Assembly (NCBI GenBank): GCA_016219965.1
Contig: JACRJM010000003.1
Location: 566,299-630,298, forward strand
Source of the DNA: Candidatus Schekmanbacteria bacterium
GTDB lineage: Bacteria > Schekmanbacteria > GWA2-38-11 > J061
DNA length: 64,000 nt
Direction: 5' to 3'
How positions within the stretch are numbered: the stretch's first letter is position 1; each line of letters begins with the position of its first letter. The position numbers were made by a program, and so were the translations under genes. Below the pieces are notes generated by a model, which was given only the letters and a program-made list of their open reading frames with translations, had not been told where the DNA came from and did no database searches. Below are positions 34,492-42,091 of the stretch, one piece after another.

Positions 34492-34883
34492 CCTTCTGCA
34501 CGCTCCTTAACAATCAACACTTCTCCTTTATAACCGCCTGTACCTGCCTTTGCTATTGCAGCTACGAATTGCTGAGGATCAGTCCTCTTGCTGTCAAAAT
34601 ATACAAGTGCGCTGTTGGTTGACAAATCAACGTCAGCTTTTATGACACCGGGTACGCTTTCTATGGCTGCCTTAACTCTTGGAGGGCACGACGGACAGTA
34701 GAGTCCGTCTATCTTAAGGGTCGCAAGACTGTATGACTTTAATTCATTTACTTTATAAAGGTAAAATCCTGCTGATGCAAAAAGGATTAAAGCCACTGCA
34801 AGGGATATAACTCTTGCAGTAGTGTTTTTTTTGCCTTTGCCGGTGTTTAAAACCTTTGCTCGCTTTTCAGGGTAATGTATCAT
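34488..34883 (-). CDS. Membrane-anchored heavy-metal-associated (HMA) domain protein
   Basis: 131-residue protein with one N-terminal helix (VISLAVALILFASAGFYLY) and a periplasmic HMA ferredoxin-like fold domain with the metal motif GLYCPSCPPRV (CxxC), then VPGVIKADVDLSTNSALVYF. Binds soft metals such as Cu(I), or mercury or zinc, as a periplasmic chaperone. It overlaps the ABC permease gene, suggesting it hands metal to or from the transporter. A Pro-Pro after the second cysteine is a variation on the usual CxxC motif. Confidence 0.85.
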   Translation of the reverse strand: MIHYPEKRAKVLNTGKGKKNTTARVISLAVALILFASAGFYLYKVNELKSYSLATLKIDGLYCPSCPPRVKAAIESVPGVIKADVDLSTNSALVYFDSKRTDPQQFVAAIAKAGTGGYKGEVLIVKERAEG

Positions 34884-34897
34884 TTCAAGAATTTAAC

Positions 34898-35380
34898 TTA
34901 CTGAAAGTAAAAAGCTCCTTCCTCAATGTTCTTCCTCAGGATTACCAGATTTTTTCCATTAATCTTTCTGTCAAGAGGAGCAGGATTACATCCACCCTTA
35001 ACTTCATTGATTTTGGAAGATGGGAATGTCTGTCCACAGCGCCTGCAAACCATTAAATCGCCATTCTGATAATATCCAAGTTTCCACCTGAAACATACAT
35101 CGCAGGTGTCAAAGGCGGCCCTTATCGCCCCGTCTGAGCTTTTAACTATGAAGAAGCGTACAGGAGAGGTTCCTTTATTATAAATAAAATAATGGACTTT
35201 CCCGTCTGAAACTTTGTCAACTGGGTATGTGAAATCCGCCCCATCTGCAAGTTCAACCTTTTCAAATTGCGTTATGTCGAGGGGCGGGACATTTGGTCCT
35301 GCTGTTGTTGCCTTCCATGGGGAAAGAAACATCAGAACTCCCGCAACAAATAAAATAGCAAATAACTTATTTTTTCCCAT
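34898..35380 (-). CDS. DUF2318 exported metal-binding protein
   Basis: About 160-residue protein with signal peptide (LFAILFVAGVLMFLSP). The DUF2318 cysteine set is clear: FDTCDVCFRWKLGY, LMVCRRCGQTFP and GGCNPAPL, i.e. two CxxC pairs plus a further cysteine. Family members accompany iron transporters (FTR1, P19) and are proposed to bind iron or an iron-sulfur cluster. The ATG at 35380 with AAGGAGATACA in front is preferred to an upstream in-frame Met. Lies between the HMA-SurA fusion and the HMA protein in the operon. Confidence 0.88.
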   Translation of the reverse strand: MGKNKLFAILFVAGVLMFLSPWKATTAGPNVPPLDITQFEKVELADGADFTYPVDKVSDGKVHYFIYNKGTSPVRFFIVKSSDGAIRAAFDTCDVCFRWKLGYYQNGDLMVCRRCGQTFPSSKINEVKGGCNPAPLDRKINGKNLVILRKNIEEGAFYFQ

Positions 35381-35391
35381 ATTGTATCTCC

Positions 35392-36330
35392 TTAGCTTTT
35401 TGAGCAGCATGAGCCGCCACATCCTTTTGTTGATCCTCCACTATCTTTTGCCTGAAGAATTTCCGGGTTGTATATCTGAATGTCTGCAGCATCCTCTATC
35501 TCTGTAAGCCATGCCTGAAAAAGATCTCCTTTTTTGCTGTCCGGCGTATCCTTTGGAAACACTTTGGAGGTTAGAAACTTTTCCAGCATAATGTTCTTTC
35601 CGACATCATTGCGAAAATCGTCAAAGCTCCTTCCATCTTCTTTTAGACTTGCATTGAGGCTTTCCATATTCATGTTATATTGCTTGAGAATACTGTCTAT
35701 CTGCTGATTGATTTCTGCATCAGAAACCTGTATTTTTTCCTTTTCAAGTACATCATTTATCAGCATCTCAGTTATCATTTCATCAGCGAGATCTCCTGTT
35801 AAGCTGAGTTTTTGCTCCTCGGTGAGCATTGGAAGCTTATTCTGTTTTTTTATAATGTTTATTGTGTTAAAAAGTTTTTTGTTGAATTCCTCGTTAGTTA
35901 CCCTCTTTCCGTTTACTGCCATTGTATAATTCGCTGAAAACTCTTTTCTCTTTGCAGCTTCTCCGGCAAGGGTTTTTTCATCTTTAAGTTTTACTAGAGT
36001 TGCCTTGTAATTGCCTGCTTTGGCAACTCTATCAATAAGCTCTTTTGTTGATATCTTAGAGGGATTGAATATGATGGAAGCATTCTCTCTTGCAAGGCTG
36101 ACATAAACCTTCTCAGTTTTTCCTGGGATAGAAAGGGCAGTTTTTATTTTTTCAACACAACTTCCGCACGTCATTCCTTCTATTTTTAATAAGGCTTCAT
36201 TCTTCCCGATTAGTTCCTCCTGTGCTGAAGCTTCAGACTCAGGAAAGCCCTTTAACGTTATTGCCTGCCTAAGAACCAAGAGCGCAGTAATAAACAGTAT
36301 TGCTATTATAACGATATTTTTTTTGTTCAT
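35392..36330 (-). CDS. HMA domain fused to SurA-like chaperone domain
   Basis: 312-residue exported or membrane-anchored protein with an unusual domain order. Residues 1-25: signal or anchor helix. Residues about 45-112: HMA domain with GMTCGSCVEK (C55, C58). Residues about 133-290: a SurA_N-like helical domain (MAVNGKRVTNEEFNKKLFNTI ... LINDVLEKEKIQVSDAEINQQID... FRNDVGKNIMLEKFL) as in periplasmic prolyl isomerases, without a parvulin domain. The tail ends GCGGSCCSKS, three cysteines that may form a second metal site. Starts directly after the cytochrome stop codon. Inference: a metal-delivering periplasmic chaperone. Confidence 0.8.
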   Translation of the reverse strand: MNKKNIVIIAILFITALLVLRQAITLKGFPESEASAQEELIGKNEALLKIEGMTCGSCVEKIKTALSIPGKTEKVYVSLARENASIIFNPSKISTKELIDRVAKAGNYKATLVKLKDEKTLAGEAAKRKEFSANYTMAVNGKRVTNEEFNKKLFNTINIIKKQNKLPMLTEEQKLSLTGDLADEMITEMLINDVLEKEKIQVSDAEINQQIDSILKQYNMNMESLNASLKEDGRSFDDFRNDVGKNIMLEKFLTSKVFPKDTPDSKKGDLFQAWLTEIEDAADIQIYNPEILQAKDSGGSTKGCGGSCCSKS

Positions 36331-36741
36331 TTACTTTTTCTCCGGAACAGAAAACTTTCTTATGTGATTTACCAGATCCCATATCTCGCTTTCCTTCAGT
36401 TTATCCTTCCATGAAGGCATGGGTCCTTTGCCTGTTGAGATCTTCCAGAAAATTTCTCCATCTGTCATTTCGTCCATCATTTCTTTGTCAGTGAAGTTTG
36501 ACGGTTTAACCGTAAGGTTTGCTCCTACCACACCTTTGCCATCGCCCTTCTCGCCATGACATATAACGCACTTTTCCTTATAAGTTTTTGCCCCTCTTTC
36601 AATTGAAGTTGTATCCGCCTGTATGGGATTTTTAATCGCCTTTACATTGTCCGGAGCTATCCACCCCATATTATGGGAATATGCGAGGGTTGTAATTGTT
36701 AACAGTATTATTGATGAAACCATTAAATGCTTAGATTTCAT
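36331..36741 (-). CDS. Periplasmic class I cytochrome c
   Basis: About 136-residue cytochrome with signal peptide (HLMVSSIILLTITTLAYS). One heme c site, CVICH, follows GAKTYKEK; the distal methionine is in GKGPMPSW, and the final helix (EIWDLVNHIRKFS) is typical of small monoheme cytochromes. Would carry electrons in the periplasm. The ATG at 36741 with AAAGGGAGAAAA in front is preferred over a start 25 codons earlier. Its presence in the metal operon suggests that metal redox state is controlled there. Confidence 0.9.
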   Translation of the reverse strand: MKSKHLMVSSIILLTITTLAYSHNMGWIAPDNVKAIKNPIQADTTSIERGAKTYKEKCVICHGEKGDGKGVVGANLTVKPSNFTDKEMMDEMTDGEIFWKISTGKGPMPSWKDKLKESEIWDLVNHIRKFSVPEKK

Positions 36742-36772
36742 GGCTATTTTTCTCCCTTTTATTTTAGAAAAA

Positions 36773-37252
36773 TTATTTAAGTTCATGCCAGAATTTTGCA
36801 ATGTGTTTCTTTTCATCAGCAGTTTTAAATAAAACTATGACCCCGTATTTCCCTTTTTTCTGCATATTAAAGTCACAGCTGTAGTGATTCATTTCTTTTA
36901 AAAACTCTGCCCATTGTATCTGGTCTTTCTGATCAGGATCTATTATTTTTACTCGTACAACTGCATTATCAACAACTTTTCCGTCAGTTCCTTTCATTTC
37001 AAGCGAAAAAAAGTGTGTTGCCTGTGGGGTCATCTTCATTTTGGCTGGATCAATCTTCATGTCTGTCATCATTTTTTTATGCTCGTCAGCAGTCTGAACA
37101 CTGTAGTTTAATATGTAACCGTCAACTGTAAGAGTGCTCATAGGTCCCATATTCATCATGTCATGCTGAGTTTCAGCTTTGGCATTTGCCGGAAGAAATA
37201 AAACTGTACAGAGAAACGTAATAGCTATTACACCAAGCAACCCTTTCTTCAT
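36773..37252 (-). CDS. Exported methionine-rich protein, first gene of metal operon
   Basis: 159-residue protein with a Sec signal (LLGVIAITFLCTVLFLPANAKA). The mature N-terminus is rich in His and Met (ETQHDMMNMGPMSTL; HKKMMTDMKIDPAKMKM), a pattern of periplasmic copper-binding proteins, followed by a beta-rich part. It contains one cysteine (HYSCDF). No firm family recognised; copper or other soft metal binding is inferred from composition and neighbours. Ribosome binding site GGGAGGAGCAAA. It begins the eight-gene minus-strand operon that ends with the antiporter. Confidence 0.7.
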   Translation of the reverse strand: MKKGLLGVIAITFLCTVLFLPANAKAETQHDMMNMGPMSTLTVDGYILNYSVQTADEHKKMMTDMKIDPAKMKMTPQATHFFSLEMKGTDGKVVDNAVVRVKIIDPDQKDQIQWAEFLKEMNHYSCDFNMQKKGKYGVIVLFKTADEKKHIAKFWHELK

Positions 37253-37289
37253 TTTGCTCCTCCCTTAGATATTTAGTTAACTACTTTCA

Positions 37290-37317
37290 ATTATCTTATC
37301 TTTAATAATAAATGCAA
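37290..37317 (-). promoter_or_regulatory. Putative sigma-70 promoter of the metal/redox operon
   Basis: Reading the minus strand, TTGCAT and GATAAT are separated by 16 bases, about 38 bases before the start codon of the Met-rich protein. Moderate consensus match. The rest of the 289-base gap up to 37541 holds a terminator for the next unit and nothing else recognisable. Confidence 0.4.
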
Positions 37318-37464
37318 GATGAATGCCAAATCTGTTTACTAATAATAGTTGGAGTTAATATGTTGAAAATGTAAACTTATTAGTTGATGTTTGGGATTGA
37401 AATCCAACATTTCTATAAAAAAATTTGTATCAAATGCTGCATGAAGGTTTCATTTAATGCTACA

Positions 37465-37503
37465 GAAAAAAATGGGAAGCCTAAAAAGGTTTCCCATTTT
37501 TTA
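37465..37503. terminator. Bidirectional terminator after the Gly/Tyr-rich protein gene
   Basis: Stem AATGGGAAGCC / GGTTTCCCATT (one mismatch) with a short A-rich loop, flanked by a run of A on the left and T on the right, so it has a U-tract in either direction. It lies 40 bases downstream of the minus-strand gene ending at 37542. Confidence 0.75.
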
Positions 37504-37541
37504 TTACTATCTGTTTGTCAGAAAAAATTTTCCCTATTATT

Positions 37542-37862
37542 TTATTTTCCCTGAGTGTTTGGTCCGTACCATGATCCCGGTCCGGGACAGAACCATCCGC
37601 CTCCGCTTTGCGGACTACTCTGTGCATTTGGCTGTCCCTGGAAGTATCTCATTCCTCCTCTGGGGCCATAGCCTTGCCCGCGCGGTCCATAGCCGCCACC
37701 TCCGCAGCATCCATAATAATACTGCCCTTCTGCCGGAGCCTGCTGTGCAGAAGTGTCAGGAGCATTCTTTGATGCTGACTCATCAGCAGCAAAGGCCAGC
37801 ATGAATGTCCCAAGTGCTGCTACGCAAAAGAGAACCATAATAATTAATGTTGTCCTTTTCAT
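37542..37862 (-). CDS. Exported Gly/Pro/Tyr-rich protein with Cys pair
   Basis: About 106 residues. Signal peptide (TLIIMVLFCVAALGTFMLAFA) followed by a low-complexity, presumably unfolded region rich in Gly, Tyr, Pro, Arg and Gln (YYYGCCGGGGYGPRGQGYGPRGGMRYF). Cysteines occur as an adjacent CC pair and once more near the end. GGAGGAGGTG precedes the ATG at 37862, whereas an in-frame GTG upstream lies inside that site. It is the last gene of the ECF sigma region, after a 108-base gap, and may be a target or effector of that stress system. Family unknown. Confidence 0.6.
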   Translation of the reverse strand: MKRTTLIIMVLFCVAALGTFMLAFAADESASKNAPDTSAQQAPAEGQYYYGCCGGGGYGPRGQGYGPRGGMRYFQGQPNAQSSPQSGGGWFCPGPGSWYGPNTQGK

Positions 37863-37970
37863 CTTGTTCACCTCCTCCGGTTATTTTTGATTTGCTGTTC
37901 CGGAATAAGAAGTTTATTTCGGCTTATACTTTTTAAGACAACCCATATGCTTATAAGGTTCCAATGAATT

Positions 37971-39068
37971 TTAATTACCTTCATTTTTCTCCAGGTTTTT
38001 TCTCAGTGTATCGAGGTCTGATTCAGCTATTGTCCCGATTATTATAAACCTTGTGCCGCTGTTGAAGAATGCCCTCAGATTTTCTCCGCTCTGTTCCAAA
38101 AGCTCACAGTTTGCAGGCGAACATCCTCTGCCCATGCGCATCCGTCCCCTCATCATTGTCCTCGGTGAAAAACCTTCGTCACATCTCGGGCATTTTTTTG
38201 GCCCCTCAAAGATTGATATACTTGTCAGCCCGTCAAAATAACGGATGTGTGCCATTTCAACCCCGCACTGGCATTGATAAGTGTAGATGCCATCGAGAAC
38301 AAAACCGGGTGGAAGCCAGCCGGGTTGTAAAACTTTAAAGCCGGCATGCTTTGAGAAATCATCAATTGATGTTATTTTTTTAGGGCCTTCGCTAATATCT
38401 ATTATTCTAACTTCGCGTGGGACATTGAATGCATTTTCAGGGACAGAAGAATTAAAATCCACGCTGGTAAAATATGTCACAAGCTGCAAAGAATTATCAG
38501 GATTATAAAGTTTGGAACTCAATATTGCGTAGTTGGATTTATCGATCCAGAGCTTCTTATATGGCCGGCCGGAATATTTTGAACTGACTTCAATAAGATA
38601 GGTGTCCCGCCCGGCAACTTTTTCTTCTCCCTCCTGAATGACCTTATAATTTTCAAATAACAGTTTCTTCTTGTCTTCCGTATTTTGAGGAGAAGCTTCC
38701 GCTAGAGTTCGAAACACTATCTTTTTTACCCTGTCATAACGTAACAGACTGTTGTCTTTATTTATTACAACAATGTTTGAAGCCCCGGCTCCTTTATATT
38801 CCATCCTGCACATACCATGCTGCCTGTAACTTACATTAGCCTCGTTAGAAAAGTCATAGGGCTTCATGTAGGATATGGTTTTTGATGTCCCGGTGAAATC
38901 AAGCATCCCCTCAGTGCTGAGGGCTTTTTTGAGGATTTCTTCGCCAGTCTCTGCATATATTTCAAAAAAACAGCCGGTCCAGACAAATATCTGGATAATG
39001 ATGACGGGAATAAGAAAAGACAACTTTCTGAATATAATATCGTTGTTACAATATATTGGAGGTTTCAC
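37971..39068 (-). CDS. RseB/MucB-like or LolA-like envelope regulator with Cys-rich C-terminal part
   Basis: 365-residue exported protein (hydrophobic segment LIPVIIIQIFVWTGCFF near residues 19-35). The region after it, up to about residue 220, resembles the LolA/RseB-like fold that senses envelope lipids or lipoproteins (FTGTSKTISYMKP, RMEYKGAG, LLRYDRVKKIVFRT, YLIEVSSKYSGRPYKKLWIDKSNYAIL). The C-terminal domain (from about 225; GFKVLQPGWLPPGFVLDGIYTY) resembles the MucB C-terminal part but holds extra cysteines (QCQCG, KCPRCDEGF, GCSPANC). Start is GTG overlapping the anti-sigma stop (TAGTG). Likely controls the adjacent anti-sigma factor. Confidence 0.7.
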   Translation of the reverse strand: MKPPIYCNNDIIFRKLSFLIPVIIIQIFVWTGCFFEIYAETGEEILKKALSTEGMLDFTGTSKTISYMKPYDFSNEANVSYRQHGMCRMEYKGAGASNIVVINKDNSLLRYDRVKKIVFRTLAEASPQNTEDKKKLLFENYKVIQEGEEKVAGRDTYLIEVSSKYSGRPYKKLWIDKSNYAILSSKLYNPDNSLQLVTYFTSVDFNSSVPENAFNVPREVRIIDISEGPKKITSIDDFSKHAGFKVLQPGWLPPGFVLDGIYTYQCQCGVEMAHIRYFDGLTSISIFEGPKKCPRCDEGFSPRTMMRGRMRMGRGCSPANCELLEQSGENLRAFFNSGTRFIIIGTIAESDLDTLRKNLEKNEGN

Positions 39069-39568
39069 TATTTTTGTTCCTCTGCTTTTGCTATTATGAA
39101 ATTTAAAGCAATCCTGTCAGAAAGCGGGTCATTCATTGATGCTTCCATGTATTCTTCCATATACTCCCCCCCGCCTGAAGTGCTTAGTGACCTGGTTTGG
39201 TTCCAGTAAAGAAATCCTCCTGCGAGCAGCAGGATAAATGCCAAAACTCCGAAAGCAGCGGCTACGCGTTTTCTAAATGAAAATGAGGCGAAGTAAATGT
39301 CGAGATTACTTAAGGCATCAGACAGGGATAAACGCTTTGAATGTTTTTGTTCGATCATTATCTCATTTCTGATGGCATTCCACATTCCTTCAGGTTCTTC
39401 CTCGAAATCTATGTTGCCGATCATATTGTTTATGCTTTTAAGATATTCAAATTCTCCATTGCACCTTCTGCAGGAGGAAAGATGTGATTGAAGTTTTCTG
39501 ATCTCCTCAGCATTCAGGGCATCTGAAAGATAAGGGTTTATTTTTTTTAGTGTTCTCCTGCAGTTCAT
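39068..39568 (-). CDS. Zinc-finger anti-sigma factor (zf-HC2)
   Basis: 166-residue single-pass membrane protein. The N-terminal cytoplasmic anti-sigma domain has the zinc site C3...H-x3-C-x2-C (HLSSCRRC near residues 29-36), followed by a linker and one membrane helix (VAAAFGVLAFILLLAGGFLYW, about 109-129) and a short periplasmic tail. Expected to hold the ECF sigma factor inactive until the RseB-like protein or a protease releases it. ATG overlaps the sigma gene stop (ATGA) and its stop overlaps the GTG of the next gene, so all three are translationally coupled. Confidence 0.88.
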   Translation of the reverse strand: MNCRRTLKKINPYLSDALNAEEIRKLQSHLSSCRRCNGEFEYLKSINNMIGNIDFEEEPEGMWNAIRNEIMIEQKHSKRLSLSDALSNLDIYFASFSFRKRVAAAFGVLAFILLLAGGFLYWNQTRSLSTSGGGEYMEEYMEASMNDPLSDRIALNFIIAKAEEQK

Positions 39569-40179
39569 TGATTTCCCTCTTTATTCTGATAATACTTAAA
39601 TTTTTCAGCTATTTGCACTCTCCCCCGTGAAAGGCGTGACTTGATTGTCCCTTCAGGAAGCCCTGTGATTTCAGAGATATCCTCTATTTTTATTTCTTCT
39701 ATGTAATGAAGTATCAGAATTTCCCTGTAAGTTTGGTTTATTTCTGAGAGACAGGTAAGAAGTATTCTTTTGTTTTCATTGACAATTAATTTTTCTTCCG
39801 GGTTATCATCTGGTGACATATGATCATCCGGGCTCGAATTGTAGCCCTCCATCCTCTTATTTGTATATTCCCCTTTATCAATAAATAGTTTTAACTCATG
39901 TTTTTTTTTGCTAATTACATCTTTTATAAGGTTAGATGCTATTCTCATAATCCATATACCGAAGAGTTTCTCATCCCTTAATGACTTTAACCCTTTGAAT
40001 ACTCTTATAAAAATATCTTGAGTTGCTTCTTTGGCTATTTCATGGTTTCCAACCATTCTCAGGCAGTAGTTATATATCCTTTTCTTGTGTTTCAGGAAGA
40101 TTTGCTCAAAAGCTCCTATATCTCCGGAACTTGCCTTCCTGATAAGGTCAACTTCAACATTCCCATCCTGTTCAGCCAT
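39565..40179 (-). CDS. rpoE: ECF RNA polymerase sigma factor (RpoE group)
   Basis: 204-residue sigma-70 family member with region 2 (AFEQIFLKHKKRIYNYCLRMVGNHEIAKEATQDIFIRVF) and region 4 (LSEINQTYREILILHYIEEIKIEDISEITGLPEGTIKSRLSRGR), joined by a rather long acidic linker (about residues 112-135). Regions 1 and 3 are absent, as in ECF factors. Directs polymerase to GGAACTT-type promoters, one of which lies directly upstream, implying autoregulation. Ribosome binding site AAAGGGAAG. Confidence 0.92.
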   Translation of the reverse strand: MAEQDGNVEVDLIRKASSGDIGAFEQIFLKHKKRIYNYCLRMVGNHEIAKEATQDIFIRVFKGLKSLRDEKLFGIWIMRIASNLIKDVISKKKHELKLFIDKGEYTNKRMEGYNSSPDDHMSPDDNPEEKLIVNENKRILLTCLSEINQTYREILILHYIEEIKIEDISEITGLPEGTIKSRLSRGRVQIAEKFKYYQNKEGNQ

Positions 40180-40197
40180 TTCTTCCCTTTGTTATTA

Positions 40198-40225
40198 ATA
40201 GACGGTCGGGAGCAAAAAAAGTTCC
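40198..40225 (-). promoter_or_regulatory. ECF (RpoE-type) promoter of the sigma operon
   Basis: On the minus strand GGAACTT (40225-40219) and GTCTAT (40203-40198) are separated by 15 bases, which matches the sigma-E consensus (GGAACTT-N15/16-TCTAA-like). The start codon follows about 18 bases after the -10 element. Confidence 0.7.
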
Positions 40226-40344
40226 TTAGCTATTCCTAACTATTTGACTAATTTTACATTTTATGTTATCAGGTTCCTAATTAGTTGCAATCCATTTGGG
40301 GGTCCTGCTCAAAAGATTTTCGAATTTTTTTTAAGGAGGCGTAG

Positions 40345-40785
40345 ATGACTATAAAAAGGGAGGATTTGGTAGAGAATAATACTATCAACATCTTTTGTGG
40401 AAAGTGTAATGGTAAGTCTCCACATAATATCCGTTCAGTTAGTGAAGATAAAGTTAAAATTCATTGTAACGGATGCGGGAAAAACTCAACCAGGCTTGTC
40501 CGCCGCTTATTGAATGAGAAAGAACCTGGCATAAGGAAATCTAAGAAAAGAACAAGCAGTGACAGACTTTCCGGCATTTACAGAGAGGAATCATATTACA
40601 ACAAGCTTCTTAGCAGCAATCCTAAGCCCTATATCTTCAGGGAGAGCTATATTCTTGATGATATCATTTCCCATGACACCTTTGGTCTCGGAAAGGTGGT
40701 AGAGCAGAAAGGCGACAATAAGATAATTGTCCTTTTCTACAAACATGGTGAAAAGATGCTTATCTGCGGAACGGACTATAAGTAA
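40345..40785 (+). CDS. Zinc-ribbon protein with C-terminal tudor/KOW-like segment
   Basis: 146-residue protein of unknown function. An N-terminal zinc ribbon (FCGKCNGKS ... HCNGCGKNS, two CxxC pairs) is followed by a basic linker (GIRKSKKRTSSDRL) and a C-terminal beta-barrel-like segment (ISHDTFGLGKVVEQKGDNKIIVLFYKHGEKML) that resembles the CarD/UvrD-tail tudor modules binding RNA polymerase or nucleic acid. Ribosome binding site TAAGGAGGCG. Divergent from the ECF sigma operon. A transcription-linked role is a guess. Confidence 0.6.
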   Translation: MTIKREDLVENNTINIFCGKCNGKSPHNIRSVSEDKVKIHCNGCGKNSTRLVRRLLNEKEPGIRKSKKRTSSDRLSGIYREESYYNKLLSSNPKPYIFRESYILDDIISHDTFGLGKVVEQKGDNKIIVLFYKHGEKMLICGTDYK

Positions 40786-40892
40786 GTAAAGAAGGAAATA
40801 GATGGAAATTTTTCGTTCATTTATTCGCTTGACAACTTTGAAAGCTCTCATTAATAGAATAATGTGAAACTTTATCTTCGGAGGGGAATGGC

Positions 40893-41135
40893 ATGGCAGA
40901 ATATTTTGTATATCTCAGCTATCCGGATAGCAGGGCTGTAATTCATCTGGCGACGTGCCCAGATTGCAAACCTCATAACGGAACACCTACAGATTACTGG
41001 TCAGGTCCGTATAATAATGTGGAAAAAGCAAAGGGGTATGCCTTCGTAGCATTAAAGAAGAACATAAGCGGTTGCCCGAAATGCACGAACATCGGTAAGG
41101 TAATTAATCCGCTACCGATGGATTCTTTTGACTGA
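40893..41135 (+). CDS. Small CxxC-containing protein
   Basis: 80-residue protein with two CxxC pairs (ATCPDCKPH and SGCPKCTNIG), likely one zinc site, in a compact alpha/beta chain (YFVYLSYPDSRAVIHLATC; ENVEKAKGYAFVAL-like helix). No family recognised. CGGAGGGGAATGGC ribosome binding site 7 bases before the ATG. Ends before a strong bidirectional terminator. Confidence 0.55.
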   Translation: MAEYFVYLSYPDSRAVIHLATCPDCKPHNGTPTDYWSGPYNNVEKAKGYAFVALKKNISGCPKCTNIGKVINPLPMDSFD

Positions 41136-41159
41136 TTAGAAATTGCCATAAAATAGAAT

Positions 41160-41226
41160 CTGCTGCAAAGATCTTAAATTGAATTTTTTAAACATTACTT
41201 TTAAGATTCTTGCAGCAGTTTTTTTT
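41160..41226. terminator. Long hairpin terminator between convergent genes
   Basis: CTGCTGCAAAGATCTTAAA (41160-41178) pairs with TTTAAGATTCTTGCAGCAG (about 41200-41218) with one bulge, followed by eight T residues. It separates the small CxxC protein from the convergent TSUP permease gene and probably serves both. Confidence 0.8.
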
Positions 41227-41974
41227 AATTCCCTTTTAATGCGGGTATAACAAGAAATACTGCTGAACAGATCAAAATCCCGGCAACAATCCTGTTGAAG
41301 TAAACCTCATTTATTTTGAGATGAAATATCGAACCGCATATAACCGCAGCAATCAAGGATGGTAAGAAATATAAAGCAGATGTTAAAAGTTCCTGTGTAA
41401 AAAGCCCCTGTGCTGTATACACGCCGCACCTTAAGATGTCGTTTATAAAAAATATTGCAATAAGCGTTGACCTTAATTTTCCCCTGTCTTCTATCTGGCT
41501 TTCAGTATATATGGCAATTGGAGGACCCTGCTGTCCTGTCACTCCTCCAATACTTCCTCCTGCAAAACCACAAAGTAATCCAAAAGGTATATTTGGCGTT
41601 TTTTTTATTGAAAATCTTGTTGATGCAGGGAACAATATTTTTATGGCAAATATGAATATCAGCGCTGAAAGAATTATCCTCAGGCTATTCTGACTTGCAT
41701 ATGCAAGTATCCTGGAACCTACCATTACTCCGGCAAAGGAGCTTGATATCATTATGACTAATATGTCTTTTTTTACCTGGCCCCATATTTTGATTATTAT
41801 TACTGCACCAAAAAAAACCTCGAATATAAGTTCCAGAGGGACTACTGTTTTGATGTCGATAAGTAATGAAAGTAATGGAACACAGACAAGAGCTGCACCA
41901 AGACCTGTAACCGCTTTTAAACCGAATGAAATGAAAACTATGAGACTTCCCGCTATTAACTGATATGAATTCAT
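41225..41974 (-). CDS. TSUP (TauE/SafE) family membrane permease
   Basis: 249-residue integral membrane protein with about eight helices. TSUP features: GLKAVTGLGAALVCVPLLSLLID at the start and PFGLLCGFAGGSIGGVTGQQGPPIAIY in the middle, the repeated glycine-rich motif of the family. These carriers transport sulfur- or carbon-containing organic anions such as sulfite, thiosulfate or sulfoacetate. No adjacent metabolic gene indicates the substrate; the gene stands alone between terminators. Confidence 0.88.
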   Translation of the reverse strand: MNSYQLIAGSLIVFISFGLKAVTGLGAALVCVPLLSLLIDIKTVVPLELIFEVFFGAVIIIKIWGQVKKDILVIMISSSFAGVMVGSRILAYASQNSLRIILSALIFIFAIKILFPASTRFSIKKTPNIPFGLLCGFAGGSIGGVTGQQGPPIAIYTESQIEDRGKLRSTLIAIFFINDILRCGVYTAQGLFTQELLTSALYFLPSLIAAVICGSIFHLKINEVYFNRIVAGILICSAVFLVIPALKGN

Positions 41975-42091
41975 TGTTCAGTCAATATCTTATACAGATT
42001 CTAATCTGTGAGAGATATCCAATTATTCTAGGAATCAAGTTTTGACTTTTCATTGACGACATGCCCCGCTATCTCTTATAAAAGTATATAC

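Noticed and set aside
42053-42091. TTG start of the GT2 gene at 42053
   Set aside because: The conserved GT-A strand begins at the ATG at 42092 and nothing upstream is conserved.
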